A stretch of 64,000 nucleotides of DNA from NCBI RefSeq assembly GCF_902499335.1, contig NZ_CABVQK010000024.1, positions 1-64,000 on the forward strand. The letters run 5' to 3'. Under the pieces are notes generated by a model. It did not search any database. It was not told the origin of the DNA and was given only the letters and a program-made list of their open reading frames with translations. The position numbers were made by a program, and so were the translations under genes. Origin of the DNA: Burkholderia lata. Lineage in GTDB: Bacteria; Pseudomonadota; Gammaproteobacteria; Burkholderiales; Burkholderiaceae. Shown here in pieces: positions 63,272 through 64,000 of this stretch (position 1 is its first letter; each line of letters begins with the position of its first letter).

Positions 63272-63297
63272 CCGCGGCATGCCGCGGGTTTTTTGCG
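63272..63297 (+). terminator. Intrinsic terminator of the comEA-like gene
   Basis: CCCGCGGCATGCCGCGGG is a perfect palindromic stem, followed by TTTTTTG. Confidence 0.9.
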
Positions 63298-63429
63298 TGG
63301 GCACGGGGTATGTGGCGGCCACGCGTTGCACGGCACGCGTATTCCATCGTCGCAATGGGGTTGCCGGCGCGAGCAGCGGTGCTGGTTTACAATCGATTGA
63401 TTGATCGGCCTCGTACTTACGGTATATCC

Positions 63430-64000
63430 ATGGCTTACAAAACTATCGAAGACACGATCGGCAATACGCCGCTCGTCCAACTGGTCCGCTTGCCGGACGA
63501 CGAGATTCGCGCGCGCAACAACGTGGTGCTCGCGAAGCTCGAAGGCAATAATCCGGCCGGATCCGTGAAGGATCGTCCGGCACTGTCGATGATCAGCAAG
63601 GCCGAGGCGCGCGGGCGCATCAAGCCGGGCGACACGCTGATCGAGGCGACGAGCGGCAACACGGGTATCGCACTCGCGATGGCAGCGGCGATCCGCGGCT
63701 ACAAGATGGTGCTGATCATGCCGGAGGACCTGTCGGTCGAGCGCCGCCAGAGCATGGCCGCCTACGGCGCCGAAATCATCCTGACGCCGGTGAAGGGCGG
63801 GATGGAACTGGCGCGCGATCTCGCGGACGAGATGCAGCGCGAAGGCAAGGGCGTGATCCTCGACCAGTTCGCGAACCCCGACAATCCGATTGCACACTAC
63901 GAAGCGACGGGCCCGGAAATCTGGCGCGATACCGAAGGGCGCATCACGCATTTCGTGTCGGCAATGGGTACGACGGGCACGATCATGGGCACGTCGCACT
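63430..64000 (+). CDS. cysM: Cysteine synthase B (O-acetylserine sulfhydrylase), 3' end outside window
   Basis: PLP enzyme making cysteine from O-acetylserine (or O-phosphoserine) and sulfide/thiosulfate. The visible 190 residues start MAYKTIEDTIGNTPLVQLVR, carry the PLP lysine K47 in NNPAGSVKDRPAL, the TSGNTGIALAMAAAIRG loop, and ANPDNPIAHYEATGPEIW. RPALSMI and the QFANPDNP pattern favour CysM over CysK. The ORF is open at the window end. Confidence 0.95.
   Translation, partial: MAYKTIEDTIGNTPLVQLVRLPDDEIRARNNVVLAKLEGNNPAGSVKDRPALSMISKAEARGRIKPGDTLIEATSGNTGIALAMAAAIRGYKMVLIMPEDLSVERRQSMAAYGAEIILTPVKGGMELARDLADEMQREGKGVILDQFANPDNPIAHYEATGPEIWRDTEGRITHFVSAMGTTGTIMGTSH

Overview
The window is a high-GC beta-proteobacterial chromosome segment, almost certainly chromosome 1 of a Burkholderia cepacia complex species. 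The signs are the tmRNA tag ANDDTFALAA, the gyrA and serC-pheA-tyrA-aroA-cmk-rpsA-ihfB gene order, the ugd-hldA-hldD lipopolysaccharide block, and strong G/C preference at third codon positions. No prophage, transposase gene or CRISPR array is visible. Most of the window is core genome; the accessory-looking parts are a few intergenic zones and a copper-type uptake operon.

Region by region. 1-5 kb: a tRNA-Arg cut by the window edge, greB, a porin, an intergenic stretch holding a well-formed candidate small RNA, a small conserved ORF, cspA with a long leader, an exonuclease/GIY-YIG fusion and a secreted chorismate mutase. 5.3-10.5 kb: a 48-aa ORF under a Fur-like box, then a compact operon of a DUF2946 (CruR-type) leader ORF, a TonB-dependent receptor, a BNR-repeat protein with a CxCC motif and a thioredoxin-fold protein. 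This operon is probably for copper acquisition and controlled through the leader ORF. 10.5-20 kb: GlsB-like membrane protein, a flavin monooxygenase with a DUF2783-like partner and a LuxR regulator, tRNA-Thr, fbp, pepN, a DUF4136 lipoprotein, and a UPF0016/GDT1 manganese exporter under a yybP-ykoY riboswitch.

20-35 kb: purine-catabolic genes (guaD, an adenine/adenosine deaminase, xdhC), dsbB, an amidase with its GntR regulator, a PuuD-like glutamine amidotransferase-fold hydrolase, a DUF2968 protein, an MFS transporter, a TPR/glycosyltransferase-like protein, a 286-bp nested inverted-repeat element resembling a MITE, and a second flavin monooxygenase. 35-42 kb: a complete NAD-dependent molybdenum formate dehydrogenase (fdsG-fdsB-fdsA-fdsD, with no fdsC in the cluster) and its divergent FdsR/ModE-like regulator.

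42-64 kb: two small secreted proteins, the ssrA tmRNA, gph, ubiG, an OmpA-family protein, gyrA, a DUF2059 protein, the serine/aromatic amino-acid block running into cmk-rpsA-ihfB, then lapA-lapB (LPS assembly control), ugd, hldA and hldD (UDP-glucuronate and heptose for LPS), a ComEA-like protein and the start of cysM. The serC-to-hldD stretch joins aromatic biosynthesis, translation and LPS production in one co-oriented block.

The observations most worth following are the CruR-type copper operon, the three-hairpin sRNA candidate near 2.4 kb, and the MITE-like element near 33.6 kb.
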